Assembly: GCA_947095535.1 (NCBI GenBank)
Contig: OX352772.1
Location: 274,174,336-274,238,335, forward strand
DNA length: 64,000 nucleotides
Source: Poecilobothrus nobilitatus
Taxonomy: Eukaryota; Arthropoda; Insecta; Diptera; Dolichopodidae
Reading direction: 5' to 3'
Part shown: positions 32,475 to 41,849 of the stretch, piece by piece
How the letters are laid out: each line of letters opens with the position of its first letter
How positions within the stretch are numbered: the stretch's first letter is position 1
Position numbers and translations under genes: made by a program
The notes under the pieces: generated by a model
The model's database searches: none
What the model was told of the DNA's origin: nothing
Seen by the model: the letters and a program-made list of their open reading frames with translations, nothing else

Positions 32475-35400
32475 TTAATGAGTGTTTTCCAACCACCAGT
32501 AATTTCTCTTTATTAATTTGTCCTTTTCTGGTATGGACATTTCATAATTTAAATTATCTCCGTTTATTTCGCCCGGATGGTATTCAATGACTTTACATGT
32601 GGCCCGTCTATTATAGTGATATAATAGAGGGACATGATTGTCGTCTTGAATATAGCCGTGTTTATCTAAAAAGATAAAATGTTCAGGGGCTATGAAGCCG
32701 GTGAGCATTGTCTTTTTAATGTACTCCTCATTGTGGTAGAATATATGTGATATTAAACCATTTTCAGGAGTTTTTTGTGCTCTATCATAATGATTTCGGA
32801 TTAATTTTATTATAAAATTATCTATTCTTATGATTTGTGCTTCCTTATACAAATATTTGTTGGAATAAAGATATTTGTATTCGGATTCGGGCTTTCTATA
32901 AATGTTAGTACAAGCTCTTATGCACTTTCTTTCAAATTTTCGAAGTGTTTCCATTAAACTTGCACTAATGTTGTACCATATAGGTGCACCATATACAAGT
33001 GTTGGTCTTATTAATGTTTGGTAACAAACTATCTTAACTCTTTTACTTATGTTTTTGTTGTAAAACAGTTTTTTTGCTGCCATAAACGCTTTGTTACCAT
33101 TTGATATAATATGCTTTGTGTGATCTATGTAATGTAAGTTTCGATGTAGTTGGACTCCCAGATACTTAACTGTTTTTTTGTTTATCAAGAGTGACCCGTT
33201 TGGGGCTCTAATGGAGAAACTCTTCCAGTTTCTTCTAATATCGCTGTTGGTTTTATCTACAGTGTTGCGAAATAAAATAGTTTCGCATTTGTTAAAGTTT
33301 ATTTTAAGCTTCCATATTTTGCAGTAGTCGATTATAATGTTAAACATTTCTTGTACTTTTTTCTTGTTGTTTTCAACACTTTCATTAGCGGAATATATAA
33401 TAATATCATCGGCAAAAGCTATAGCATAATTGTTGCCTCTTACTCGTTCTAGCAGGTTTAATAATTCAGAAAGGTACAATGAAAATAATATTGGTGCATT
33501 GACGGTACCTTGCAAAAGGCCATTATTAATAGAAAAGGTTTTATGCTGCCTACTGAAACTATTATGTACAAAAAACTGGTTTTTGCAAATCATTTCCATG
33601 ATAATCGGGACCAAGTGTTTCGGAAACTTGTACTTTATAAGCTTAAAGATTAACCCATCTAACCAGACTGAGTTGAAGGCTTTTTCCATGTCGACCAGAC
33701 ATGCACCAACGCCAAAGTTTTTGTTTATGAACCAGCAGATGTCTGATGTTAATTTCGTAATTGCATGGGTTACTCCATGCTTATGTCTGAATCCGAACTG
33801 ATTCTCTGGTATTAGCTTTTTAGATGTTGCGAATTCTGTAATTTTATCGTTTATTAGCGTTTCGAAAACTTTGCTTATATTTGGCGTTAAGCTAATGGGT
33901 CTGTAATTAGCTGGGCTAGATGGGTCTGTGCCTGGTTTTTTGAATACTAATATTTTCGCGTTTTTCCATATTTTAGGGAAGTAAGAAAGGTTAAGACAAT
34001 TATTGAATAAGATTAGATATTGTGATATTATTTTATTACTTAAATTTTTTAATACTATGTTTGGGATTAAATCTGCTCGACACGATGTTTTATTTTTTAA
34101 AGTTTTAAATTTTTGGATTAGTTCATTGAAGTTATAAAAATAGTTGTTGTTTGGGTTTACATTGGAAGCTCTATTGTTATTATTAAAAGTTACTAGTGTT
34201 ATGTTATTTAATCGGTTGTTTTTAATTTGTTCTTGAAAAAGGTGGGTTTTATTTGTAACATGGGCATGAAAATTATTTTGGTTAGAATCGGTTTTATGAG
34301 TTTTTTCAACGTATGAACCCATAACATTATAAATGTCGACTGGTTCTTTTAATATGAATCTATTGTTAGTATTCATATTTAATTTTGTTATGTCAATGTT
34401 GTTTTGCAGAAGGAGGTTTAAATCACCAGAATCGATATGTAGGCATTTTATATTATTGTTGCCTTTTTCTCTGAATATTTTTTTTATTTCAGAAAACATA
34501 TTTCTGTTTTTTGGCGTTATTTTTTCTAATCTGTTTTTCCAGTAGGAGTTTATTTCGATATTAATTTGTTGTTTAATTAAAGTCTTAATGTTATTCAGAA
34601 GGCTTCTAAGTAGTTGCATTTCTTGGGTAGAAAAATCGAGTCGTTGTTTATATATTTTATGTATGTCGTTCATTAAAGAGTTTTTTTTATTTAACAACAA
34701 TTTTAGTTTTTTTGAATAATATTTTTTTAATATATTATTTGTATTATTTATCTTTGGAACTGTTTCATTTATTGTATTTAATATAATTTGGTTTAATTTT
34801 AAAAGGTGAGAATCGATTTCGTCTATTTTTAAATTACTATTGTCTACTATTTTAACGCTATTACTATAATCTCTATCAAAGTTTTTGTCTAAATTCTTTT
34901 TAAATTTGTTCCAGTTAACCTTATCGTACATAAATTTGTAGTCCTCTGGTAATTCTTTTTTTAATTGTTCTTGTTTGGCTATTGTGAATGGAATTACAAT
35001 AGCTTTATGATCACTATCATATGAAAGTGTTTTTAGATTACTTTGATTATTCTTGTATTTGACATTAATTCTAATATCTGTAAAAACTAAATCGAGAAAA
35101 GAGTTCGCTCGTGGGAGTGTTGGTGAGTCTGTTGAGTTTAATTTACATTTATATGAAATACAATTTTTTTTATACCAATTGTTAAGTGTTGTTCCTCTGC
35201 TATTATTATTTAAATTATGCCAAGATTGAAGTTTAGCATTAAAATCGCCACAAATAATATAAAAGTTTTTTGAATTTTGTAGGTCAAGTATTTGATATAG
35301 TTTATCAAACTCTTCGATAAATTTGTGGGAGTTATGAATTGTAGCGTAAACTGACACGATATATAATTTAAAATTATTTTTTAATTTTATTTCAATAATG

Positions 35401-35714
35401 CAAGCTTCTATACATACAAAATTACTAAAATTATTATTTTTTATTATATCAAAATTTATATTTTTTTTAATACATATGGCAACACCTCCGCCTTCTGGTA
35501 ACCAATTTCGATCTTTTCTTACAGTGTTATAATTGTCAAAACACAAATTATGATTTTTTTTTAGTTTTGTTTCACATAAGCATAATATATCAGGTTTGTT
35601 ATTATCAAGAAAGTGCATGAGAGAAAGCTTTTTATCAATAGAAATAAGAGAATTAACGTTAATAGAGATTAATTTTAACTCTATGTAATTGTTGTTGGAG
35701 TGAGAAATTACCAT
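32475..35714 (-). CDS. LINE-A2 ORF2: endonuclease-reverse transcriptase, 1079 aa, intact
   Basis: Start ATG 35714 (MVISHSNNNYIELK), 2 nt beyond the ORF1 stop. Endonuclease (about residues 10-240): SINVNSLI, CETKLKKNH, GGGVAICIKK, IICGDFNAKLQSWHN, SPTLPRANSFLDLVF and YDSDHKAIVI, so the Asn, Glu, Asp and His residues expected in this fold are present. RT (about 540-800): NYRPISLTPNISKVFE, NQFGFRHKHGVTHAI, DMEKAFNSVWLDG, NNGLLQGTVNAPILF and the catalytic AFADDIIIYS. The C-terminal domain includes WYNISASLMETLRKFERKC and ends NYWWLENTH. No stop or frameshift. It would nick genomic DNA and copy element RNA into the target. Best-preserved LINE frame in the window. Confidence 0.93.
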   Translation of the reverse strand: MVISHSNNNYIELKLISINVNSLISIDKKLSLMHFLDNNKPDILCLCETKLKKNHNLCFDNYNTVRKDRNWLPEGGGVAICIKKNINFDIIKNNNFSNFVCIEACIIEIKLKNNFKLYIVSVYATIHNSHKFIEEFDKLYQILDLQNSKNFYIICGDFNAKLQSWHNLNNNSRGTTLNNWYKKNCISYKCKLNSTDSPTLPRANSFLDLVFTDIRINVKYKNNQSNLKTLSYDSDHKAIVIPFTIAKQEQLKKELPEDYKFMYDKVNWNKFKKNLDKNFDRDYSNSVKIVDNSNLKIDEIDSHLLKLNQIILNTINETVPKINNTNNILKKYYSKKLKLLLNKKNSLMNDIHKIYKQRLDFSTQEMQLLRSLLNNIKTLIKQQINIEINSYWKNRLEKITPKNRNMFSEIKKIFREKGNNNIKCLHIDSGDLNLLLQNNIDITKLNMNTNNRFILKEPVDIYNVMGSYVEKTHKTDSNQNNFHAHVTNKTHLFQEQIKNNRLNNITLVTFNNNNRASNVNPNNNYFYNFNELIQKFKTLKNKTSCRADLIPNIVLKNLSNKIISQYLILFNNCLNLSYFPKIWKNAKILVFKKPGTDPSSPANYRPISLTPNISKVFETLINDKITEFATSKKLIPENQFGFRHKHGVTHAITKLTSDICWFINKNFGVGACLVDMEKAFNSVWLDGLIFKLIKYKFPKHLVPIIMEMICKNQFFVHNSFSRQHKTFSINNGLLQGTVNAPILFSLYLSELLNLLERVRGNNYAIAFADDIIIYSANESVENNKKKVQEMFNIIIDYCKIWKLKINFNKCETILFRNTVDKTNSDIRRNWKSFSIRAPNGSLLINKKTVKYLGVQLHRNLHYIDHTKHIISNGNKAFMAAKKLFYNKNISKRVKIVCYQTLIRPTLVYGAPIWYNISASLMETLRKFERKCIRACTNIYRKPESEYKYLYSNKYLYKEAQIIRIDNFIIKLIRNHYDRAQKTPENGLISHIFYHNEEYIKKTMLTGFIAPEHFIFLDKHGYIQDDNHVPLLYHYNRRATCKVIEYHPGEINGDNLNYEMSIPEKDKLIKRNYWWLENTH

Positions 35715-35716
35715 GT

Positions 35717-37193
35717 TTAATGGTTGGAGAAATCACTCATAATTTCAAATATGTGGTTTATTCTGTTTGAATTATCATTAATTTTTTTTTCTATAGTTGT
35801 GAATTTGCTTTGAATTGTCAAAATACTATTTCTAATTTCTTCTAATATTAAACTACTGTTTTGATTAGAATTAATTTGGTTAGTATTTATATTACTTATT
35901 TCATTAAGGTTAGTATTATTATTTTTATTTAAATTTCTTACTACATTGGAGAATGACATATTTGGAATTATTCCGCTGGTAAGCAAGTGTTTGTTGTTGA
36001 TTTTATCTTTTAATATTTTTTTCATAGTTTCACGCTTCTCCATTCTTCGTTGGAACTCTGGACAACCTTTGTACGATGCTGGGTGACCATTTTTCTTGCA
36101 AAGTACACAAAATAGTTCTTCTTTGGGATCTTCTTTTTTGATATTACATTCTCCAGGTGTATGGTTTTTGCCACATTTTACGCACCTGAATTCCATGTTG
36201 CAGTTGGACGCTGAATGTGAAAAGCGTTGGCATCTTGTGCATTGTGTTAATTGGGGTTTATAAATTTTTTCCCATCGTATTATTTGATGATCTAATGCTT
36301 TAATTTTCATTATTTCATTCATTGAGCTATTGGAAGATGCTTGTACCACAAAATGTGGTAATGGTTTATTATTATTTATTGAATATTTTGTGGTAAGTCG
36401 CGTTACTTTTTCAAATTGAATGTTGTAATTTTCATGTAATTTTAGAATTTCAAGAATCTCTTCACAAGAATAGCCGCTATTCAGCCCTCTAAGCACCAGA
36501 GTTATTTTTTTTTCGTTTTTGGGAGTGTAGGTGTAGTAGTTCGTATTTGTTTTTTTTTTAAACTTCGCATACACGCGCATAATCGTTTGTATTGTTGGTA
36601 TGCAATACAACGTGCATATCATTTTTTGCTTTTATTAAAAAGTTTTTTATTTTTAGGTTATTTTTTACGGTGTCCTTCAGTACACCTACATCGGTTTGGA
36701 AAATGCTGATTGGAGGCATTTTCGTATTTTTTTGTTGGTTTTCGCCCACATTGGGAGATTGGACTCTTTGCTGATGGTTAAGTTTGTTTTTATTTTTATT
36801 CTCATTCTTTTCTGCTTCTTTTTTTTTTATTTCAGCATTTCTCTTTTCCAGTTTTAAAATGTTATCTTCAGGGTCATCATTATCTTCATTATCCTCTGTT
36901 ATATCCATCAATGGTGCAAAACAGCTAGTGCTGCTGCTCGTACCTTCACCGCCGTTGTTGGCCATTACAATTTTTGATAATTTAGCATTTTCATCAGATA
37001 ATCTTTTGATTATCAATTTTAATTCGCGAATTTCTGCGGTTTGGTTCTTTTTCATTTTAGTAATTGGACCTTTAGCACCGAGTGTTTTTAATTTTGTTGT
37101 TTCTTTATTAATAATGTCGTTTATTTTAGTATTAATAGTGTTTTTTAACTCATTTTCGGTTAAGATATTTTCACTTGTTTCATTATTTTGCAT
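35717..37193 (-). pseudogene. LINE-A2 ORF1 (zinc-knuckle protein), one frameshift
   Basis: Start ATG 37193 (MQNNETSENILTENELK). Lys/Glu-rich N-terminus to about residue 150, then PPISIFQTDVGVLKD. The frame moves between 36622 and 36558 (after TNDYARV) and continues as YYTYTPKNEKKITLVLRGLN, three zinc knuckles (CTRCQRFSHSASNC, CVKCGKNHTPGEC, CVLCKKNGHPASYKGC), an Asn-rich spacer and LEEIRNSILTIQSK, ending at 35717. The frameshift is the only lesion and lies beside a T-run (A-run in the element), so a sequencing error or a very recent mutation is possible. Confidence 0.87.
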
Positions 37194-37200
37194 TATTGAA

Positions 37201-37218
37201 ATCCCTTGCTAAGGGGAT
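37201..37218 (-). other. Stem-loop just upstream of LINE-A2 ORF1 start
   Basis: ATCCCTT, GCT loop, AAGGGGAT: a 7-bp stem with one bulge, 7 nt from the ORF1 ATG at 37193. Confidence 0.55.
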
Positions 37219-37395
37219 CCAATTAAGAAAAACTACTTATATTTACCACTAATTTTGTGCTTTATTTATGAATTTTAAATTTTTATAAAATTTTTTATAG
37301 ATTTTTTGTTCTTTTTAATTTATTATTTTTTTCCGGTTTTTATGTTTTTGTTTTAATTATTAAGGGATACGTCCTTTCCGCTTCGGGTTCACTAT

Positions 37396-38525
37396 TCTGT
37401 AATTAGAAAAAATTAAAATAAAAGAAAGCATTTATTTTAAAACTATAAATATATTCTTTATTAATTTTTTTGTTTATTATATTAAAATATCTTTTACAAT
37501 TCATTTGTAGAATCAATTTCAGGAATCTGTACAGGGTTGGCAGTTTCTCTGAACAAAATGGTGTCACAATGTGCAGAGAAACATTTAATTAACCTTCTGT
37601 TACGTACGATATAGTTAGCAAAGTCCTCTAAGTTCGTATATATTTTATGTTCTAATATATACTCCATATCATCCGTTTTATGCTCTACGCAATGGTAAGT
37701 TGTTAATCCTAACTCCTATTTCCAATATTTAAATAAAACTTGAATTCTACTGATATTGATAGTTGTAGTATCTTTAATGGTTTTTAATTAACTAAATTCA
37801 AATAATATAATCAAAAATACTTTTTTCTTCATTCTTTTAAATTTTAAAATTAATATTAATATTTTTTTTTTTTTCTTATTAAATAATATCATTTACTGAA
37901 CGGAAATTATTTCATTTCTTATCGCAATTTCAAATTTAATTTTTATAAGTTTTTGATAAAAATTTATAAAACTAATTTTTTTCTTTTTTAAGTTTCCATA
38001 TAAATAAAACGATAATTTTCTTAACATCTCACTAGTCTCAGAATATTTGAATTAAAAGGTAATTAATTAAAAAAAAAAAAAAAATAAGTAAATCAAACAA
38101 AAGAATGAGAATAAGTCATGAAGAGGAGAGCTTTATGGTTGATGTAGATCATGAAGCAAAAAAAGAAGAAGATGATATCTTAAAAACATTTTTGGATGAT
38201 ATCAATACAAGGATAACATTTACTTCAATGTGTGTTTTTTTTTTATATTAAATAAATTTTTATTATTTTATTTATTTTAGCTATTTAGGTACATATTATT
38301 TTTTTTTTTGCATTCTTTTAATGTGATTTTGATAATATTGACTTCTCACTTCTTCTTCCCATTTTTTAGTAGATTGTGATGAAGTGTTAACTAATTTCTT
38401 ATAATCATTTGATTTTTTATTGAAAACTTTTGTTATTTTTTCCATGTTAATTTTTATCTATAGACTGTCAATAGTAAAATGAATATATTTCTGATGCTTT
38501 CTCTCCTTAAATTCTTTTAAATTGC
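37396..38525. other. Interval without a recognised gene
   Basis: A minus-strand open stretch at about 37500-37720 reads TYHCVEHKTDDMEYILEHK and RNRRLIKCFSAHCDTILF; I do not recognise it. A short acidic plus-strand frame occurs at 38104-38250. The rest is AT-rich. LINE-A2 separates this from polB-1, but no polB palm sequence is found here. Confidence 0.35.
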
Positions 38526-38982
38526 TTAAATCAACAATTTTAATAGGTAAACATTCTCCAAGCTGCAAACATTAACATGATTAAAAAAGCATCTTTTAGA
38601 ACATGGAATTTGCTGATTCTTCAATATTTTTAAACGTATAGAATTACGACTATTCAAATCAAAAACGTTATTGTTTTTTATTATGGTAATAATCCAAGAT
38701 TTTTTTTCTTCTCCTTTAACATAAATTTTTGTTTGTTTATGTATAAAATTTTTTAAAAAATTGATAACATCACAAAAATGTGTTTTACCATCAGACCATT
38801 GTATACCATGATGATTTTTAGTGAGCCATGCATTTGTATATTTTGTTTTTCTATCCAAATAATTATAGCTATAAGGTGATTTATTATGAAATGATGAATG
38901 TCCTCATTTGATGAGAGAATAGCTAGTTCTTTTAAAATAAATTTATTGTTAAACCTTGTAAATCAATGATTACATATTCCAT
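38526..38982 (-). pseudogene. Uncharacterised insect-type gene, possibly exonuclease-like
   Basis: Starts near 38982 (MEYVIIDLQGF), changes frame near 38860, then reads WLTKNHHGIQWSDGK, FLKNFIHKQTKIYVKGEEKKSWI and a Cys/His tail (CSKRCFFNHVNVCSLENVYLL). This pattern, with DLQG at the start, xxVKGxEKxxW in the middle and a terminal Cys/His cluster, matches a multicopy uncharacterised arthropod family that I recall as having an exonuclease-like fold; I cannot name it. It follows the Polinton capsid gene on the same strand with a gap of about 60 bp, so it may be Polinton cargo. Confidence 0.45.
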
Positions 38983-39041
38983 TTTTATTTATATATATTT
39001 CAGAAGAACTTATATTCCTCAAATTAATTTGAATTGGTAAT

Positions 39042-39134
39042 TTAAAAGATTTTGTTAACTTCTCCTGTTAACGGTTTAAATTGCACTAAACGATCATGTA
39101 AAATAAGACAATAAGCTGTAGTATTGTCTGGAAT
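39042..39134 (-). pseudogene. Polinton major capsid protein, C-terminal end
   Basis: Reads IPDNTTAYCLILHDR and QFKPLTGEVNKIF to a stop: the end of the double-jelly-roll major capsid protein. The rest of the gene lies beyond the H2 insertion at 40498-41594. Confidence 0.82.
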
Positions 39135-40497
39135 TTTTATACCAGTATGAACTATGTTCAAGGTTGTAATAAATTTACCATTACGTTTGTGACACCTTAA
39201 AGAAGTCGAGCTAGATATAGTGTCAAAGGTATGGATCGGCTCAGAATCGAATTCTGAATCGAATTCTGAGTCAATTAAACCATGTACGTCCGTCCGTCCG
39301 TCCGCACGATAACTCAAAAAATAAAGGAGCTAGGAAGCTGAAATTTTTTTTACGTCACTTTTGCAAAATTGTTAGCTTTGCTATGTTAGCTTAGCTTATA
39401 CTATTGTTAGCAATATTTTTGGTCGGCGGGTTCGAGTAGCTGCCATACAACTTCTTTCTTTATATAGGAATAACTCTATTCAAGCTAGGTTTCTGAAGCT
39501 TTGCAAATGATGATCAAATTTTATGGCAACAACTCCTGTGAAATTTGGTTGTGGTGGTACGGCGGGTTCGGGTAGCTCCCATACAACTTCTTCGCTTAAA
39601 TGACAATAACTCAGTGTTTATTAAAGCTAGGAATCTGAAATTTAGTAAAGAGGTGTCGAGTTACATGCCAACAACTTTTGTAAAATTTGGTTGGTCTGGA
39701 GCAGCCGGTTGAAGCTTCTTGCACCTCTTGGAAAGTAATGAAGCTAGGCGTCTCAAATCTTACAAATGATGATCAACTTTTATGGCCACAACTTTTGTAA
39801 AATTTGGTTGTGGTGGTGCAACAGGTTCGGGTAACTGCCATACAACTTCTCTTTTTAAATGAAAATAACTCAGTGTCCGTCCGCACGATAACTCAAAAAA
39901 TAAAGGAGGTAGGAGGCTGAAATATTTTTAACGTCACTTTTGCAAAATTATTAGTTTTGCTTTTTAAATCCAGCATTTTCGGCCGCCGGGTTCGAGTAGC
40001 TGCCATACAACTTCTTTCTTTAAAGGGAAATAACTCAGTGTCTATTCAAGCTAGGTATCTGAAATTTTGCAAATGATGATCAAGTTTTACGGCAACAACT
40101 TCTGTAACATTTGGTTGTGATGGTATGACAGGTTCGTGTAGCTGCCATACAAGTTCTCTTTTTAAATGAAAATAAATCAGTGTCTATTGAAGCTAGCTAT
40201 CTGAAATTTAGTGAAAAAGTGTCGAGTTATATGCCAAAAACTTTTGTAAAATTTGATTGGTCTAAAGCAGTTGGTTCAGGTTTCTTACATTTCTTGTAAC
40301 TTAATGAAGCTAGGCGTAATAGATTGGGGTAGCTGCCATACAACTCCACAATTTACATAAATATATCTCTGTAGTTAACGTCGATACTAAAACATCTGAA
40401 TGTTTTTAAAAGATAATCAAGTTTTATAGACACAGGATATATTACGTTCATACGGATATCCCAGTGTTGACACAGTCTACTCTACTGCACTCTTCCT
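39135..40497 (+). mobile_element. DINE-1/Helentron-like element (H2) inside the capsid gene
   Basis: Its leader (CGTTTGTGACACC, AGAAGTCGAG, ATTCTGAATCG) aligns with H1's leader, followed by a (GTCC)n block at 39288-39303 and then CGCACGATAACTCAAAAAATAA-type sequence also present in H1. The boundaries are set by where the capsid frame stops and resumes. Near the right end GGATAT..ATATCC (about 40432-40460) can form a stem. Confidence 0.75.
39290..40400 (+). repeat. Tandem repeats of H2, with a higher-order unit
   Basis: GGTTCGAGTAGCTGCCATAC-like units recur about every 135-150 bp (39427, 39562, 39825, 39985, 40128, 40328). A larger block restarts at 39874 with its own GTCCGTCCGCACGATAACTC, about 580 bp after the first. 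Confidence 0.85.
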
Positions 40498-41594
40498 ATT
40501 TTTTAATGTCTTTAATTCAATTTTGACATCAACTGGACCCATTTTAAGATTATCGTTTTGATAACGAGTATCAATTATGAAGATTGGAGAATCATCTTTA
40601 AAGTTGTCCTATGAAACTAAAGGTTCTGATATTGAGTTATTATAATAGAAGCTTCTAAAATTCGAATATGCTTCATATGCTAATGCACAACGATTTTTAT
40701 CAAAATTTAAATTCATATCTTCATATGAATATGATTCAGAATTTAAATATACTTTTATTATTTTCAATATCACAATAATTAAATTTTGATGGATCTTCCT
40801 CAAGTTTATTTTGTTTATCAGTTTGTAAAGCAAAAATAATAAACCGAGGTTTTTCAAGTTGTGAGGCTGTTTTAACATTCGAAATATGATGTGTAGTTCC
40901 TGTTGGCAATGTAGGATACTCATGTAATTCCCAATTTATAAAAGGAATTTTCATAACCGAAACATTTGCAATACTTTTGTATAAATTTAATTTAAGATCA
41001 TCAGCTAAGTTAATATGTTATACCTTCCAACATATTTTTGTAATAAGAATTTTCGGTTTTTCACTAACAGCATTAGTAGCATTAAATAATAATGAATTAT
41101 CATTTGATCGAGAGCGAGTTAATATCAATTCATATTTTGCATTTGGAATAATATTTTTATAATCTTCTGCAAGGTATACAAAAATTGAAATAATGCCCAT
41201 TCATTTTAATTGCTTCATTAGGTTATCAACTTCCATTGTATAAAGCGGTACTTTCATTTTGATTGAGTGAAATATAGTTTTTTAACGTTGAAGTTATGCC
41301 AACATTACGATTATGATCAATTTCTTTACCATTAAGTTCATAACGAATTTCATCAAATAGAAATGGTGTAGCATAATTAACTAGTTTAGTATGTGTAACA
41401 GTTGATCCATCATGTTTTGATACGTCTACCTCTGTATAAATTTAACTTGTTGATGGTAATATATTTAAATTCTGATTTTGCATTTGTATTCGAATAATAT
41501 CACTTAATCCAAACGAATTTAAGTATGATGAATATGAATACCATTGAGCGCTAATTATAGTTTCATTAATAACAGGATCATTAAAAAGCTCCAT
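40498..41594 (-). pseudogene. Polinton major capsid protein, N-terminal and central part
   Basis: ATG 41594 (MELFNDPVINETII), one base after the stop of the upstream small gene. Typical blocks follow: FGLSDIIRIQMQNQ, YATPFLFDEIRYELNG, DHNRNVGITSTLKNYISLN, NGHYFNFCIPC, ELILTRSRSNDN, INWELHEYPTLPTG, ASQLEKPRFIIFALQTDK and DMNLNFDKNRCALAYEAY. Several stops and frame changes. The double jelly-roll protein would form the icosahedral shell of Polinton/adintovirus-type particles. The last ~30 codons lie at 39042-39134, separated by H2. Confidence 0.87.
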
Positions 41595-41595
41595 T

Positions 41596-41787
41596 CTAAT
41601 TTGCTTTTAGTAAATACCCAAGAGATTTTAGATATTCTTTGTTTTCAAATGATAATTGTTTTTTATATTTTAAATGTTGGTCGCCACCTCCTACTTCTTT
41701 GAATAACTTTGATTGATTAAGCTGTTGTATCTTACTTTGTGAAGGTATATAGAATTGATGAGATTGATTTTGATTAAATATTAGCAT
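41596..41787 (-). CDS. Small Polinton gene upstream of the major capsid protein
   Basis: 63 codons from ATG 41787 (MLIFNQNQSHQFYIPSQSK) to TAG 41596-41598. It contains LSFENKEYLKSLGY, which resembles the short proteins that commonly precede the Polinton capsid gene. No defined function. It has no internal lesion, and its stop is separated from the capsid ATG by one base, suggesting translational coupling or one transcript. Confidence 0.55.
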   Translation of the reverse strand: MLIFNQNQSHQFYIPSQSKIQQLNQSKLFKEVGGGDQHLKYKKQLSFENKEYLKSLGYLLKAN

Positions 41788-41849
41788 TTCGAGGCTTTAA
41801 ATGCAATCTAATTGTTATTGTTTCTCCACGAAAATTAACTAAATTAATA

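Larger units (their letters stand above)
32111..37395 (-). mobile_element. LINE-A2: nearly intact Jockey-superfamily LINE
   Basis: Element 3' end at the T-run 32111-32127, 5' end somewhere near 37395. ORF2 is uninterrupted and ORF1 has a single frameshift. It interrupts Polinton polB-1. I could not find a convincing target-site duplication, so the 5' end is approximate. Confidence 0.87.

Noticed and set aside
36784..37212. 142-codon hydrophobic plus-strand frame
   Set aside because: Antisense of the Lys/Glu-rich LINE-A2 ORF1, which translates to Phe/Leu-rich sequence by codon complementarity.
32100..37420. Target-site duplication for LINE-A2
   Set aside because: I compared the sequence before the T-run at 32111 with the region around 37200-37420 and found no match longer than a few bases.
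39042..40497. CRISPR-like array (regular repeats)
   Set aside because: Repeats are ~140 bp, imperfect, without spacers, in a eukaryotic mobile element.
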